A stretch of 64,000 nt of DNA from Rhizobium acidisoli (GTDB lineage Bacteria > Pseudomonadota > Alphaproteobacteria > Rhizobiales > Rhizobiaceae), in the NCBI RefSeq assembly GCF_002531755.2, contig NZ_CP034998.1:4505281-4569280 (forward strand), given 5' to 3'. Every line of letters begins with the position of its first letter. Position 1 is the stretch's first letter. Shown here piece after piece: positions 8,378-17,246 of the stretch. The notes under the pieces are model-generated. The model was given only the letters and a program-made list of their open reading frames with translations, was not told where the DNA came from and did not search any database. Made by a program: the position numbers and the translations under genes.

Positions 8378-9667
8378 TCAGCCCTTCCGCTGCATGCGAC
8401 AGAAGAAGAAGCCGTCCGTGTCGGTGGAAGCCGGCGTCAGCGTCACCGTCAGGCCATCGGAAGAGTGCGGCCGTGGGGCGTCTTTGCCGAAGAGGCCATC
8501 CCAGGCGGGTAGGGCGCTGACGATCTGGAAATCGGGATTGTCAGCCGTGAAGCGGCGCACCTGTTCCTCGTTCTCCTGCGGCAGCACCGAGCAGGTGACG
8601 TAGATCAACTCGCCGCCCGGCTTGACGAAGCCGCTTGCCTGCGCCAGTGCGTCCTGCTGCTGGGCGGTGCGTTCGTCGAGGTTCTTCGCCGTCAGCCGCC
8701 ATTTCGTATCGGGTCGGCGGCGCCACGTGCCGGTGCCGGTGCAGGGCGCGTCGACCAGCACCTTCTCGCAGCGGCCGGCAAGCCCGGAAAGGCCCCTGGC
8801 GTCGTCATGCACCTGGACATTGCGCGTGCCCGCCCGCTTCAGCCGTTCGATGATCGGCGCCAGCCGTTTGCGGTCGGCGTCGTAAGCGTGAACCTGTCCC
8901 TTATTCTGCATGGCGGCCGCCATGGCGAGCGTCTTGCCGCCGCCGCCGGCGCAATAGTCGAGAACCTGGTCGCCCTCATGGGCGAGCACCAGGTCGGCGA
9001 CGATCTGCGATCCTTCATCCTGAACTTCGAACCAGCCCTTTTGGAACGAAAGCTCGGCCGTCACGTTGGGTAGGCGCGAGGCGCCTTCGCCGGCGGCAAT
9101 CCGGATGCCGTAGCGGGCGACTTTCGCCGCTTGCGCGCCGGCTCTTTCGAGCGCCTTGACGGCCTTGTCGCGGGAGGACTTCAGGATGTTGGCGCGCAGA
9201 TCGAGTGTCGGCCGCGCCGCAAGTGCCTGTGCCTCGGTAAGCCAGCCGGCGCCGAAGGCCTGTTCGAAGGAGGATTGGACCCATTCGGGAATATCGCCGC
9301 GGATATGCGGCGGCGCATCGTCGAGCGAGCGGCTTTCGAAGGCCGCGAGGGCATCGGCCGAAAGCGGTGCCGGCGCGAACTTGTCGTCCGCCAGTTCGGC
9401 GGCGAGACTGTCCGGTGTGAAACCCCATTGGCGGAACATGACGGCATGGGCAATGGCCGCGGCACTGTCGTCATCCATCAGCCAGGCATGGGAAAGCCGC
9501 ATGCGCAGAGCGTCATAGACGATGTTGCCGATGGCGGCGCGGTCGCCGGAGCCGGCGAAGCGGTGCGCAAGGCCCCAGTCCTTCAGCGCGTCGGCGACGG
9601 GCCGCTTGCGGGCATCGATATCCGCGAGCACAGAAATCGCCCCTTCGAGGCGGCCGCCCAGACGCAT
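8378..9667 (-). CDS. rsmB: RsmB-type 16S rRNA (cytosine-C5) methyltransferase
   Basis: A 429-residue SAM-dependent RNA m5C methyltransferase of the RsmB/Sun family, which methylates 16S rRNA (C967 in E. coli). The SAM-binding motif is VLDYCAGGGGKTLAMA. The two family cysteines are seen in VDAPCTGTGTW and YVTCSVLPQENEEQV. The N-terminal 150 residues form the RNA-binding part and are less conserved. The ATG at 9667 is followed closely by coding sequence, and no competing start was needed. Other NSUN-type RNA methyltransferases are possible, but length and motifs fit RsmB. Confidence 0.88.
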   Translation of the reverse strand: MRLGGRLEGAISVLADIDARKRPVADALKDWGLAHRFAGSGDRAAIGNIVYDALRMRLSHAWLMDDDSAAAIAHAVMFRQWGFTPDSLAAELADDKFAPAPLSADALAAFESRSLDDAPPHIRGDIPEWVQSSFEQAFGAGWLTEAQALAARPTLDLRANILKSSRDKAVKALERAGAQAAKVARYGIRIAAGEGASRLPNVTAELSFQKGWFEVQDEGSQIVADLVLAHEGDQVLDYCAGGGGKTLAMAAAMQNKGQVHAYDADRKRLAPIIERLKRAGTRNVQVHDDARGLSGLAGRCEKVLVDAPCTGTGTWRRRPDTKWRLTAKNLDERTAQQQDALAQASGFVKPGGELIYVTCSVLPQENEEQVRRFTADNPDFQIVSALPAWDGLFGKDAPRPHSSDGLTVTLTPASTDTDGFFFCRMQRKG

Positions 9668-9826
9668 TCACAAATCTCCTAATTGCCATGACGTGCGATC
9701 GGTCCGCATGGTCACGACAGGCGTGGGCGGAGTGTTCACAAGTCTCAACCGCGTGGTAACCGCGATTGATGGCAAGAGCAAGCGCCGGTGACGGCGCAGC
9801 CAATTGCTGCGAGGCGGACCTGGCCT

Positions 9827-9893
9827 CAGCTGACCACCTCGGCTGTCAGCTTCAGCTGATCACCGCGGCTGTAAGCTTTAGCTGATCACCTGG
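9827..9893 (-). repeat. 26-bp tandem repeat, about 2.6 copies, across the rlpA stop
   Basis: Two 26-bp units at 9827-9852 and 9853-9878 differ at four positions, and a partial third unit runs from 9879 to about 9893. The third contains the last rlpA codons (Val-Ile-Ser) and most of the stop codon. Because 26 is not a multiple of three, extra units do not lengthen the protein. It is probably a local slippage duplication. Each unit has the short palindromes CAGCTG and TGATCA. Confidence 0.75.
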
Positions 9894-10240
9894 TAGCAGA
9901 CCTTCGCCGTGCCGGAGCTGACCATGCCGATGTTCTGTGCCGCTGCGCGCGACAGGTCGAGTACCCGGCCGCGGATGAACGGACCGCGATCGTTGATGCG
10001 AACGACGACGGTGCGGCCATTGTTGCGATTGGTAACCTTGACCTTGGTGCCGAAGGCAAGCGAACGATGAGCGGCAGTCAAAACGGCGGGATTCATACGT
10101 TCCCCGGAAGCAGTTTTGGAGTGGAGTGCGTACCATGAAGCACCGCCACAGCCATTTCCAGCAAAACTCTCCGCCGGAAGCAGGCAAGAGCAGGCTGCAA
10201 TAGTTGCGGCAGCGATAATAGAACGGCTTATTTTCTTCAA
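9878..10240 (-). CDS. rlpA: RlpA-like double-psi beta-barrel exported protein
   Basis: A 120-residue secreted protein with the RlpA/DPBB domain ([50 protein letters not shown]). Larger homologues are septal lytic transglycosylases; this one lacks a SPOR domain. The start is probably TTG at 10240: GAGGG at 10251-10255 is spaced ideally from it, and it gives a clean signal peptide ([17 protein letters not shown]...SFAG). An in-frame TTG at 10270 has no such site. There is no lipobox where expected, so it is likely soluble in the periplasm. Enzymatic activity is unproven for such short forms. Confidence 0.85.
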   Translation of the reverse strand: MKKISRSIIAAATIAACSCLLPAESFAGNGCGGASWYALHSKTASGERMNPAVLTAAHRSLAFGTKVKVTNRNNGRTVVVRINDRGPFIRGRVLDLSRAAAQNIGMVSSGTAKVCYQVIS

Positions 10241-10648
10241 AACAGAGTATCCCTCAACTATTGAACTCAACGCCCTTGCAGGCGGCGGGGCTTAAATCCG
10301 TCGAAAAATGGCGAAAAAGTGCCGCGTTCGATCACGGAATATTACAGTCCGTAATATTTGTAAGGTCATTGATAAAATATGAGAATTTGCCGCATGCGGC
10401 AGAATGTGGAAAAAACGCAATGAAATCAGCTAAAATTCAAACGATTTTTCCGAAGAAGTTTTAAACTTCTCACGCTTCACAAAAATCACGAAATATTTTT
10501 TCGAGCTTCGCCATATTTGCTGCCACATTTGCGCAAATTCAAAGGCCGTTAACCATAATATGCGGCGAGAATTGTTCTGCTAAATGCAGAAAGTAGGAAT
10601 TTCCTACTCATTTCGGGTGATAGCCCGGTCGCCTCAGGCCGGCCTTGT
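10241..10648. other. AT-rich intergenic region of about 410 bp with an inverted repeat
   Basis: No convincing gene is seen. The stretch is clearly richer in A and T than its surroundings and carries runs of A and T around 10410-10510. The clearest structure is a perfect 8-bp inverted repeat AATATTAC-N5-GTAATATT at 10338-10358, about 100 bases before the rlpA start, which could be an operator. The rlpA promoter is expected here. The right part (10560-10648) lies beyond the 3' end of the epimerase gene. Confidence 0.5.
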
Positions 10649-11518
10649 CTAGCCGCGCCAGCGTCCGCCCTGCCACAATTGCGCAAGTGACATCGGGTAG
10701 TCGGGGAAGGAGAATTCGAAGCCGGCCGCCTTGAGTTTCGCATTCGAAACCCGTTTGTTCTCGCCGTAGAAGGAGCGCGCCATCGGCGTCAGCTCGGCGG
10801 TTTCGAAAGCCTGCTCCGGCGGGGGGGCGACGCCCATCAGCCGCGCCGCCTCGACGATCACATCCTGCGGCGGGCCGGGCCGGTCGTCGGTGATATTATA
10901 GATGCCGCCGAGGCCATGCTCCGACAGGAAGCGGGCCGCAGCACCGATATCCTCGACGCGGATACGGTTGAACACCTGGTCCTTCTTGATCAGCCGCCGC
11001 GCTGTGCCCTTGTCCAAATTGCAAAAGGCATTGCGCCCCGGCCCGTAAATGCCGGAAAGGCGCAGCACCGCCGCCGGCACGCCGCACGCCTCACCCATTG
11101 CCAGCCAGCCCGCTTCCGCTTCGAGCCGCTCCTTGGAGCGTCCGGATACGGGCACGCAGGGTGTTTCCTCATCGATCCAGGCGCCCTTGTGATCGCCATA
11201 GACGCCGACGGTGGAGAGATAACCAATCCATTCGAGGCTGGACGGCAGGCTTGCGCTGTCTTCGTCCAGCAGCCGCAGCAACGGGTCGCCCTTGCCAGGC
11301 GCGATCGACTGCACGAGATGCGTGACGCTTCTGAGAGCCCGGCGCAAGTCGTCGTCTACGGTCTCGCCGTCGAAAAGGAAGGCTTCGATGCCGTTTTGGC
11401 GGAGCGCCGCCATCTTGTCGGCCGACCGCGTGGTTCCGGAAATGCGCACGCCGTCGTTGGCGAAGGCCCTGGCGATCGCCGTGCCGGAAAAACCGCAGCC
11501 AAAAATCATCACATGCAT
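10649..11518 (-). CDS. NAD(P)-binding epimerase/SDR-like protein (YeeZ type)
   Basis: A 289-residue extended SDR/NAD-dependent epimerase homologue. The N-terminal nucleotide-binding glycine motif is MIFGCGFSGTAIA. The usual YxxxK catalytic region is degenerate: STVGVYGDHKGAW and SGRSKERLEAE are what remain. LRLSGIYGPGRNAF follows the family pattern. The ATG at 11518 (MHVMIFGCG) overlaps the queG stop as TGATG, so the two genes are likely coupled; the frame extends eight codons upstream but that part lies inside queG. The substrate is unknown. Confidence 0.8.
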   Translation of the reverse strand: MHVMIFGCGFSGTAIARAFANDGVRISGTTRSADKMAALRQNGIEAFLFDGETVDDDLRRALRSVTHLVQSIAPGKGDPLLRLLDEDSASLPSSLEWIGYLSTVGVYGDHKGAWIDEETPCVPVSGRSKERLEAEAGWLAMGEACGVPAAVLRLSGIYGPGRNAFCNLDKGTARRLIKKDQVFNRIRVEDIGAAARFLSEHGLGGIYNITDDRPGPPQDVIVEAARLMGVAPPPEQAFETAELTPMARSFYGENKRVSNAKLKAAGFEFSFPDYPMSLAQLWQGGRWRG

Positions 11519-12669
11519 CAGCCCACTCCCGCCAACCGCCATTCGTTCAATACGTCGTCGTCGCTCTCACCAGCCCTTTGTGCGGCAAAGGCGGAGAATT
11601 CGCCAGCCGCCATCAGCCGCGAAAGCGCCCACACCGCCATCCCCCGCACCACCGGCGAGGCATCGTCGGCGAGCATACGACATTGGCCGATGAGAGCCTT
11701 CTCGCCGGAATTGCCGGCAGCGATCAGCACATTGCGGATGAAGCGGTCGCGGCCGATCCGCTTCACCGGCGAGCCGCTGAAGAAGGCGCGGAAGGTGGGA
11801 TCGTCGAGCGTCAGCAGAAAGGTAATCGACGGCTCCTGCAGATCGTCCCTCGCCTTCAGCTTCATTTCGGAGGCAGCACTTGCGAACTTGTTCCAGGGAC
11901 AGGCGGCAAGACAGTCATCGCAGCCATAGATGCGATTGCCGATCAGCGGCCGTAGTTCCGGGTCGATTGGTCCCTTATGCTCGATGGTGAGATAGGAGAT
12001 GCAGCGCCGCGCGTCGATCTGGTAGGGCGCCGGGAAGGCGGCCGTCGGACAGATGTCGAGGCAGGCGCGGCAGGAGCCGCAATGATCGGCCTCTTCAGCG
12101 TCGACGGCAAGATCGGCGGTGGTGAACATGCTGCCGAGAAACAGCCAGGAGCCATGCGTGCGGCTGACGAGATTGGTGTGTTTGCCCTGCCAGCCGAGGC
12201 CGGCTGCCGCCGCCAGCGGCTTTTCCATGACAGGGGCGGTATCGACGAAGACTTTGACATCGGCGCCGGCCCGCGCCGCAAACCGCGTGGCGATTTCCTT
12301 CAGCCGGCCCTTGATGATGTCGTGGTAATCGCGGTTGCGGGCATAGACTGAAATCGCCGCCTTGTCCGGCTTGGCGAGAATGCCGCGGGGATCTTCTTCC
12401 GGCGCGTAATTGAGGCCGAAGACGACGACGGACCGCACCTCGCTCCAGAGGGTGCGGGGATCGCCGCGCCGCTCACGCGTCTCCGCCATCCACTCCATCG
12501 TCCCGTGGCGCCCAGCATCGATGAACTGGCCGAGGCGCTCCTTCGCTTCAGGGATCGCATCCGGACGCGTGATGCGGCAGAGATCGAAGCCCTTGGCGGC
12601 AGATTCCGCCCGTACGAAGTTGGTCAAATTGTCGCGGCGGCGGCGCTCTTTGTCATCAGCTTCGGGCAT
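11518..12669 (-). CDS. queG: Epoxyqueuosine reductase
   Basis: Catalyses the last step of queuosine synthesis, reducing epoxyqueuosine to queuosine in tRNA with cobalamin and two 4Fe-4S clusters. The 383-residue protein has the two ferredoxin-like cysteine sets [16 protein letters not shown] and [14 protein letters not shown], and the N-terminal DUF1730 region with GVKY-like [14 protein letters not shown]-like C-terminus ([15 protein letters not shown]) is present as in the family. The ATG at 12669 lies 12 bases past the GST gene. It forms a run with the downstream epimerase gene by one-base overlap. Confidence 0.95.
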   Translation of the reverse strand: MPEADDKERRRRDNLTNFVRAESAAKGFDLCRITRPDAIPEAKERLGQFIDAGRHGTMEWMAETRERRGDPRTLWSEVRSVVVFGLNYAPEEDPRGILAKPDKAAISVYARNRDYHDIIKGRLKEIATRFAARAGADVKVFVDTAPVMEKPLAAAAGLGWQGKHTNLVSRTHGSWLFLGSMFTTADLAVDAEEADHCGSCRACLDICPTAAFPAPYQIDARRCISYLTIEHKGPIDPELRPLIGNRIYGCDDCLAACPWNKFASAASEMKLKARDDLQEPSITFLLTLDDPTFRAFFSGSPVKRIGRDRFIRNVLIAAGNSGEKALIGQCRMLADDASPVVRGMAVWALSRLMAAGEFSAFAAQRAGESDDDVLNEWRLAGVG

Positions 12670-12681
12670 GACGAGCCCTCG

Positions 12682-13374
12682 TCAGAAATCCAGATCGGCA
12701 TAATGGGAAACCGGCGTCAGGCCGCGCACCCGCTCGGTCAGCATCGGCCGGAAGGAGGGGCGCGATTTCAGCCGCTGGTACCAGTCCTTGACGACGGGCG
12801 CATCCGCCCAGTCGATCTCGCCGAGATAATCGAGGATCGAAATCGAGGCCGCGGCGGCAAGATCGGCATAGCTCATTCGCTCGCCGGCCAGCCATTGGCG
12901 CGAGCCGGCAAGCCAGGTGAGATAGCGCATATGCTGGCGGATATTCGCGCGGGCCGTGCGCAAAATCTTCGAATCCGGCGCTCCGCCGCCCTGATCTGAT
13001 GTCATCTGCAACTTGTAGACACGCTCGCGGGCGAGCGGCTTGGTCACGTCGTTTTCCATCTTCTGCATGAACCACTCGCTCAGCCGGCGGATTTCCGCCC
13101 GCTGGAAAGGGTCCTCGGCAAGCAGCCGCCGGTCGCGCTTCAACACGCCGTGCGTCTCATCAAGATATTCGGAAATGACGGTGGCGCCGCAGAGCGCCCG
13201 CATGCTGTCGTCGACATAAACAGGCAGCGTGCCCGCCGGGTTGAGCGCCAGGAAATCCCGGCGCTTCTCCCATGTTTGCTCCTCGATCAGATCCGCCTGA
13301 TAGCCATATTCGGCCAGGATCAGCCGGACGAAGCGAGATGCGGATGACATGGGATGATGATAAAGCGTGGGCAT
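12682..13374 (-). CDS. Glutathione S-transferase family protein
   Basis: A 230-residue cytosolic GST. The thioredoxin-like N-terminal domain starts MPTLYHHPMSSASRFVRLILAEYG, with a Ser cluster in the catalytic position, and contains the glutathione-binding cis-proline segment ALNPAGTLPVYVDD. The C-terminal all-helical domain includes GERMSYADLAAAASISILDYLGEIDW, the usual N-capping box region. It is the first gene of the run GST-queG-epimerase on this strand. Substrate specificity cannot be assigned. Confidence 0.88.
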   Translation of the reverse strand: MPTLYHHPMSSASRFVRLILAEYGYQADLIEEQTWEKRRDFLALNPAGTLPVYVDDSMRALCGATVISEYLDETHGVLKRDRRLLAEDPFQRAEIRRLSEWFMQKMENDVTKPLARERVYKLQMTSDQGGGAPDSKILRTARANIRQHMRYLTWLAGSRQWLAGERMSYADLAAAASISILDYLGEIDWADAPVVKDWYQRLKSRPSFRPMLTERVRGLTPVSHYADLDF

Positions 13375-13598
13375 CGATACTCGAGCTTTGTGATTGCTGT
13401 TACAGGACTGTGTGGCAGCTCAGTTATAGCGCCCTAGTCATGACTCATTGGTTGAAGCTATAGGAGCTTGGCCCCGCCAATACAAGCGAATCGGATTTCA
13501 CACCCTCTGACGAGGAACAAAACACGCTTCTTGCGTATGAGGACGCAGCCGCGGCTGATCGGCTCAAGCGCGGCCGACCTTTAAACCGGAGACAATTA

Positions 13599-14399
13599 AT
13601 GGACTATATCAATGCTGCACTTCTCGGTGTCATCGAGGGGATTACCGAGTTTCTGCCGATCTCGAGCACCGGCCACCTGATCATTGCAGAGCAATGGCTT
13701 GGCCACCGGTCGGACATGTTCAACATCGTCATCCAGGCCGGCGCCATCCTCGCCGTCACCATCATCTATTGGCGCCGCCTGCTGGATCTGGTGCTTGGCT
13801 GGCGAGAGCCTGCGAATCGCGATTATGCCGCCAAGCTGATCGTCGCCTTTCTCATCACCGCCGTCCTCGGACTTGTCGTCAAGAAGGTATTGCACTTTGA
13901 ACTTCCGGAGACGGCGACGCCGATCGCCTGGGCGCTGATCATCGGCGGTTTCTGGATGATCTTTGCCGAATGGGCCGCGGCGCGCAAAGCCCCCCATAAG
14001 GAGATCACCTGGCTCGTCGCCATTCTGGTCGGCATCGCCCAGATCGTTGCCGGCATCTTCCCGGGAACCTCGCGCTCCGGCGCCACGATCTTCGTCGCCA
14101 TGCTGGCCGGCACCGGCAACCGCGCCGCAGCGACCGAATTCGCCTTTCTCGTCGGCATCCCCACCATGTATGCGGCGAGCGGCTATGAATTGCTGAAGAC
14201 CTTCAAGGACGGCGGCGCGGCAAACGAAGACTGGACGGCACTCGGCATCGCCTTCGTCGTTTCCACGATCGTCGCTTTCATCGCCGTCAAATGGCTGCTG
14301 GCCTATATCAGAAGCAACCGCTTCACGCTGTTTGCCGTCTACCGCATCATTCTCGGCGTTCTGCTGCTCGGCATGGCCGCTACCGGCCTGATTGGCTGA
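13599..14399 (+). CDS. uppP: Undecaprenyl-diphosphate phosphatase
   Basis: A 266-residue polytopic inner-membrane protein (BacA family) that dephosphorylates undecaprenyl pyrophosphate to recycle the lipid carrier for peptidoglycan and polysaccharide synthesis. Both family motifs are intact: EGITEFLPISSTGHLI at about residues 13-28 and FPGTSRSGATIF near 160. About eight hydrophobic segments are visible. The ATG at 13599 is preceded by a purine-rich GGAGACAATTA. It is transcribed alone, divergent from the GST gene. Confidence 0.96.
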   Translation: MDYINAALLGVIEGITEFLPISSTGHLIIAEQWLGHRSDMFNIVIQAGAILAVTIIYWRRLLDLVLGWREPANRDYAAKLIVAFLITAVLGLVVKKVLHFELPETATPIAWALIIGGFWMIFAEWAAARKAPHKEITWLVAILVGIAQIVAGIFPGTSRSGATIFVAMLAGTGNRAAATEFAFLVGIPTMYAASGYELLKTFKDGGAANEDWTALGIAFVVSTIVAFIAVKWLLAYIRSNRFTLFAVYRIILGVLLLGMAATGLIG

Positions 14400-14410
14400 G
14401 AATTCCAACG

Positions 14411-14447
14411 GCATTGCATTCGCGTGCAACCCGCGTGGATGCAATGC
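14411..14447 (+). other. Stem-loop downstream of uppP
   Basis: GCATTGCATTCGCG at 14411 can pair with CGCGTGGATGCAATGC ending at 14447, apart from small mismatches. It lies 12 bases past the uppP stop. No T-run follows, so it may stabilise the 3' end or act as a weak terminator. The rest of 14400-14634 shows nothing else. Confidence 0.4.
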
Positions 14448-14634
14448 TCTGCCAGGCTTGGCGAACAAACGCCGATCCCCGGCAGCCGCCGATATTTCAG
14501 ATAGGCAATATTGAGAGATTAAGCGCCCGCTGCTTTTAAAGCCGGCAAGACCAAGCGTTCATTTGGGAACATCCTGCTTCAGACGTTCCGCCCGCTGCTT
14601 GTCTTCTATGGCCGGCACCGAAGCCGGCCTTTCG

Positions 14635-14787
14635 TCAATGGCTGATCGAAGCCGTCGAGCAAGGATCGACGCCGTAGGCCGGCGAGCAGCCGCCCTTCAC
14701 CGCTGCGACCGAGCCGGACGCAACGAAGGAGCCTGCAAGGATAACCAGCGCCGCACTCGCAAACAGAAGCGCGATTGACTTGCCCAT
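14635..14787 (-). CDS. Small exported hypothetical protein, 50 aa
   Basis: A 50-residue ORF starting MGKSIALLFASAALVILAGSF: a hydrophobic segment that looks like a signal peptide or membrane anchor, followed by a short tail with two cysteines (GGCSPAYGVDPCSTAS) that could form a disulfide in the periplasm. A purine-rich AAAGG lies about 11 bases upstream of the ATG. A longer frame exists upstream but lacks coding character. I do not recognise the family and propose no function. Confidence 0.5.
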   Translation of the reverse strand: MGKSIALLFASAALVILAGSFVASGSVAAVKGGCSPAYGVDPCSTASISH

Positions 14788-15017
14788 CGAGTAATGCCTT
14801 TCACAGTGATTGCCGCACGTGATCCCAAGCGTTGAGTCCGTTGGAAGACGCGCGGGTTTGGTAGTCAGTGGAATGGCAAATAGCAATAAACGTTCCTGCT
14901 AAATTTGGCGTTAATTCCACAAAATTTCCGATGCGTCTTTTATGCAACTGCGCCTGAGATGGGCGGCACAACAACATTTCAAACTTGCGCCGGCTTTGCT
15001 TAAGCCGGCAAAGCAAA
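14788..15017. other. Intergenic region without visible gene
   Basis: About 230 bases between the small exported ORF and the terminator of the NDUFA9-like gene. It is AT-richer than its surroundings, and the promoter of the small ORF should lie here. No convincing operator or RNA gene is seen. GCCGGC copies near 14990-15009 can pair locally. Confidence 0.4.
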
Positions 15018-15046
15018 ACGCCGTCCGCGGCGTGCGCGAACGGCGT
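15018..15046 (-). terminator. Probable rho-independent terminator of the NDUFA9-like gene
   Basis: Read on the minus strand, ACGCCGT at 15046-15040 pairs with ACGGCGT at 15024-15018, with extra CGCG pairing inside. Four T residues follow. It begins 24 bases past the stop at 15070, and its position and orientation fit the end of this transcript. Confidence 0.6.
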
Positions 15047-15069
15047 CCTCCAAGGTAGTTCGAAATTGT

Positions 15070-16050
15070 TCAGGCGGCCTTGCCGGTGCCCGTATACTGG
15101 CCGTGCGGACGATAATGCACGAGGTAGGAGCCGAGCACCGATGCGGCCATGGTGGGCGCAATGCCGAGGCCCTTCAGCGTGCGGCCTTCCGCTTCGGCTT
15201 CCCGGGAAACGACGTTGTCATGCTTGAGCATGCGCACCTGATCCGGCGTGATCGGCGGCGTTATGAAGGGGATGAGCGAGGCGATGCTGCCGATCATCGA
15301 CGCAATGCCCAAGGGCAGGGAGACCAGCGGGTTCTTGCGGCTCGTCACCTTCAGCATCATCTCGAGACATTCGCGGAAGCTCAGCACCTCGGGCCCGCCA
15401 AGCTCATAGACCTTGCCGCCGGCGACCTTGCCGTCGACGGCGCGGGCGACGGCCTCGGCGATATCCTCGACATAGACGGGCTGGAATTTCGTCTTGCCGC
15501 CGCCGATGAGCGGCAGAACCGGCGACATGCGGGCCATGTCGGCAAACTTGTTGAAGAAGCTGTCCTCCGGGCCGAAGACGATCGACGGGCGGAAGATCAC
15601 CGCATCGGGCTTGACCGAGAGGATGGCGGTTTCGGCACGGCCCTTGGTGCGGCCATATCCGGACTCGGAATTGGCATTGGCGCCGATCGCCGAAATATGG
15701 GCGAGCGTGGCGCCGGCGCCGCGCGCCGCTTCAGCGACCGCGCGCGCGCCGAATTCCTGCACCGCGTCGAAAGTGTTGCGGCCGGTCTCGTGCAGAATGC
15801 CGACGCAGTTGACGACATGGTCCGCGCCGTCGACCGCACGGTCGATCGAGCTGCGATAGCGCAGGTTTGCCTGGACGAAGGAGATCTGGCCGACATTGCC
15901 GAGCGGCTGCAGGAAGCCGGCGAGATCGGGACGGCGCACGGCGACGCGGATGCGATAGCCGCGCTTGGCGAGCGCCCGAACCACGTGCCTGCCCACGAAG
16001 CCGGATCCTCCGAATACGGTGACGAGCGGCGGCAGGTTGGCAAGGGTCAT
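15070..16050 (-). CDS. NDUFA9-like NAD(P)-binding protein (complex I-associated type)
   Basis: A 326-residue atypical SDR related to the 39-kDa NDUFA9 subunit of complex I. The N-terminal Rossmann motif is VTVFGGSGFVGRHVVRALAKRG, followed by NCVGIL, HISAIGAN and FRPSIVFGPEDSFFNKF, all typical of the family. In alphaproteobacteria such proteins are encoded singly and their link to respiration is uncertain; ubiquinone-related roles have been proposed. The ATG at 16050 has a purine-rich GGAGCCTGCC before it. It has its own terminator. Confidence 0.85.
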   Translation of the reverse strand: MTLANLPPLVTVFGGSGFVGRHVVRALAKRGYRIRVAVRRPDLAGFLQPLGNVGQISFVQANLRYRSSIDRAVDGADHVVNCVGILHETGRNTFDAVQEFGARAVAEAARGAGATLAHISAIGANANSESGYGRTKGRAETAILSVKPDAVIFRPSIVFGPEDSFFNKFADMARMSPVLPLIGGGKTKFQPVYVEDIAEAVARAVDGKVAGGKVYELGGPEVLSFRECLEMMLKVTSRKNPLVSLPLGIASMIGSIASLIPFITPPITPDQVRMLKHDNVVSREAEAEGRTLKGLGIAPTMAASVLGSYLVHYRPHGQYTGTGKAA

Positions 16051-16177
16051 GGCAGGCTCCTCGAAAGGCTTGGCGGGATGCTGTATCGGCTCCGTCTTAG
16101 CCGAATCCCGGCGCGACGGGAAGGCCTATCGCGCCGCGAGTTTTGCGGATGCGAACCGGCCTAAAGCACGATGCTTG

Positions 16178-16218
16178 AAGAGCGTCCTTTGTGCTTCCGA
16201 AAGGACGCACGGCGCTCT
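16178..16218. other. Intergenic stem-loop at the DUF1330 3' end
   Basis: GCGTCCTTT at 16182-16190 and AAAGGACGC at 16200-16208 form a perfect 9-bp stem with a 9-base loop. GAGC before and GCTC after can extend it. It lies just past the stop of the minus-strand DUF1330 gene and may terminate or protect that transcript. It might also be a copy of a dispersed repeat; I see no second copy here. Confidence 0.5.
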
Positions 16219-16504
16219 AGACGCCTTCGACGACGACCATTTCCGCATCCGCCACTTCCTGGCGGATTTTGGCGGCGATCTGGTATTCCGGCGAATTGTA
16301 GCAGTCGACGGCATGCTGCATCGAGGGGAATTCGATCACCACGTTGCGGGCGCGCGGCCTTCCCTCGAGTTCGGTGAAGGCGCCGCCGCGCGCGAGGAAA
16401 TTCGCGCCGTATTTTTCGAAGGCGGGCTTGGCCGCCGCCACATAATCCTTGTAGCGCTCGGCATCGCGAACGTCGACGCGGGCGATCCAGTATCCCTTGG
16501 CCAT
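16217..16504 (-). CDS. DUF1330 domain protein
   Basis: A 95-residue dimeric alpha/beta-barrel-like protein of the DUF1330 family (MAKGYWIARVDVRDAERYKDYV, then RARNVVIEFPSMQHAVDCYNSPEYQ). Such proteins resemble small ferredoxin-fold monooxygenases but have no assigned reaction. The ATG at 16504 is supported by GGGAGAAGACC just upstream; the longer frame to 16627 lies inside pyrF. It follows pyrF by 28 bases and is probably co-transcribed with it. Confidence 0.88.
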   Translation of the reverse strand: MAKGYWIARVDVRDAERYKDYVAAAKPAFEKYGANFLARGGAFTELEGRPRARNVVIEFPSMQHAVDCYNSPEYQIAAKIRQEVADAEMVVVEGV

Positions 16505-16532
16505 GGTCTTCTCCCTTTTGTCTTGGTTTCGG

Positions 16533-17240
16533 TCAGCGGTTTGCCGGCCAGAGGGCGCCGACCATTTCGTTGAGCACGGCGCGGGCGGCATCTCTCGGAT
16601 CGGGCGCCTTGACGATCGGCCGGGCAACGACGAGATGCGTCGCCCCCGCCTTCAGCGCGTCGAACGGCGTCATCACCCGCTTCTGGTCGCCATGGTCGCT
16701 GCCCGTCGGTCGAATGCCGGGGGTGACGATCGCCATGTCGGGTCCGACGATCTCGCGCACTTCGGCCGCCTCGGCTGCCGAGCAGACGATGCCGCCCATG
16801 CCGGCGGCGCGCGCCTGTCCGGCGCGGCGCAGCACCAGGCTGTGCGGATCCTGGCTGTAGCCGGCGTCCGCAAGGTCCTCGGCATCCATCGAGGTCAGCA
16901 CGGTGACGCCGAGCAGGCAGAGGCCAGAGCCGGCCGCCGCCTCGACAGCCGCCTTCATCGCCTTGGGATAGGCATGCAGCGTCAGCATCGACATGCCCAT
17001 CTTGGCGATGTTCTCGACGCCCGAGGCAACGGTGTTGTCGATGTCGAGCAGCTTCATGTCGAGAAAGATCTTCTTGCCGCTTGCGGCGAGATCGCGGGCG
17101 AATTCGAGGCCGCCGGCAAAGACCAGCTGATAGCCGATCTTATAGAAGAGAATGTCGTCGCCGAGCGTGGAAACCAGTTTTTCCGCCTCGCCGATCGTTG
17201 GAACATCCAGGCCGACGATCAGCCGCTCGCGTGCGTCCAT
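16533..17240 (-). CDS. pyrF: Orotidine 5'-phosphate decarboxylase
   Basis: Final step of UMP synthesis: decarboxylation of OMP in the cytoplasm. The 235-residue TIM barrel opens with [10 protein letters not shown], and the catalytic Asp-Lys-Asp cluster is visible in [13 protein letters not shown]. The C-terminal phosphate-binding part includes [18 protein letters not shown] and [12 protein letters not shown], a standard signature. It lies six bases downstream of the histidine phosphatase gene and before DUF1330, in the run pmtA-phosphatase-pyrF-DUF1330. Confidence 0.97.
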   Translation of the reverse strand: MDARERLIVGLDVPTIGEAEKLVSTLGDDILFYKIGYQLVFAGGLEFARDLAASGKKIFLDMKLLDIDNTVASGVENIAKMGMSMLTLHAYPKAMKAAVEAAAGSGLCLLGVTVLTSMDAEDLADAGYSQDPHSLVLRRAGQARAAGMGGIVCSAAEAAEVREIVGPDMAIVTPGIRPTGSDHGDQKRVMTPFDALKAGATHLVVARPIVKAPDPRDAARAVLNEMVGALWPANR

Positions 17241-17246
17241 TTCAAG

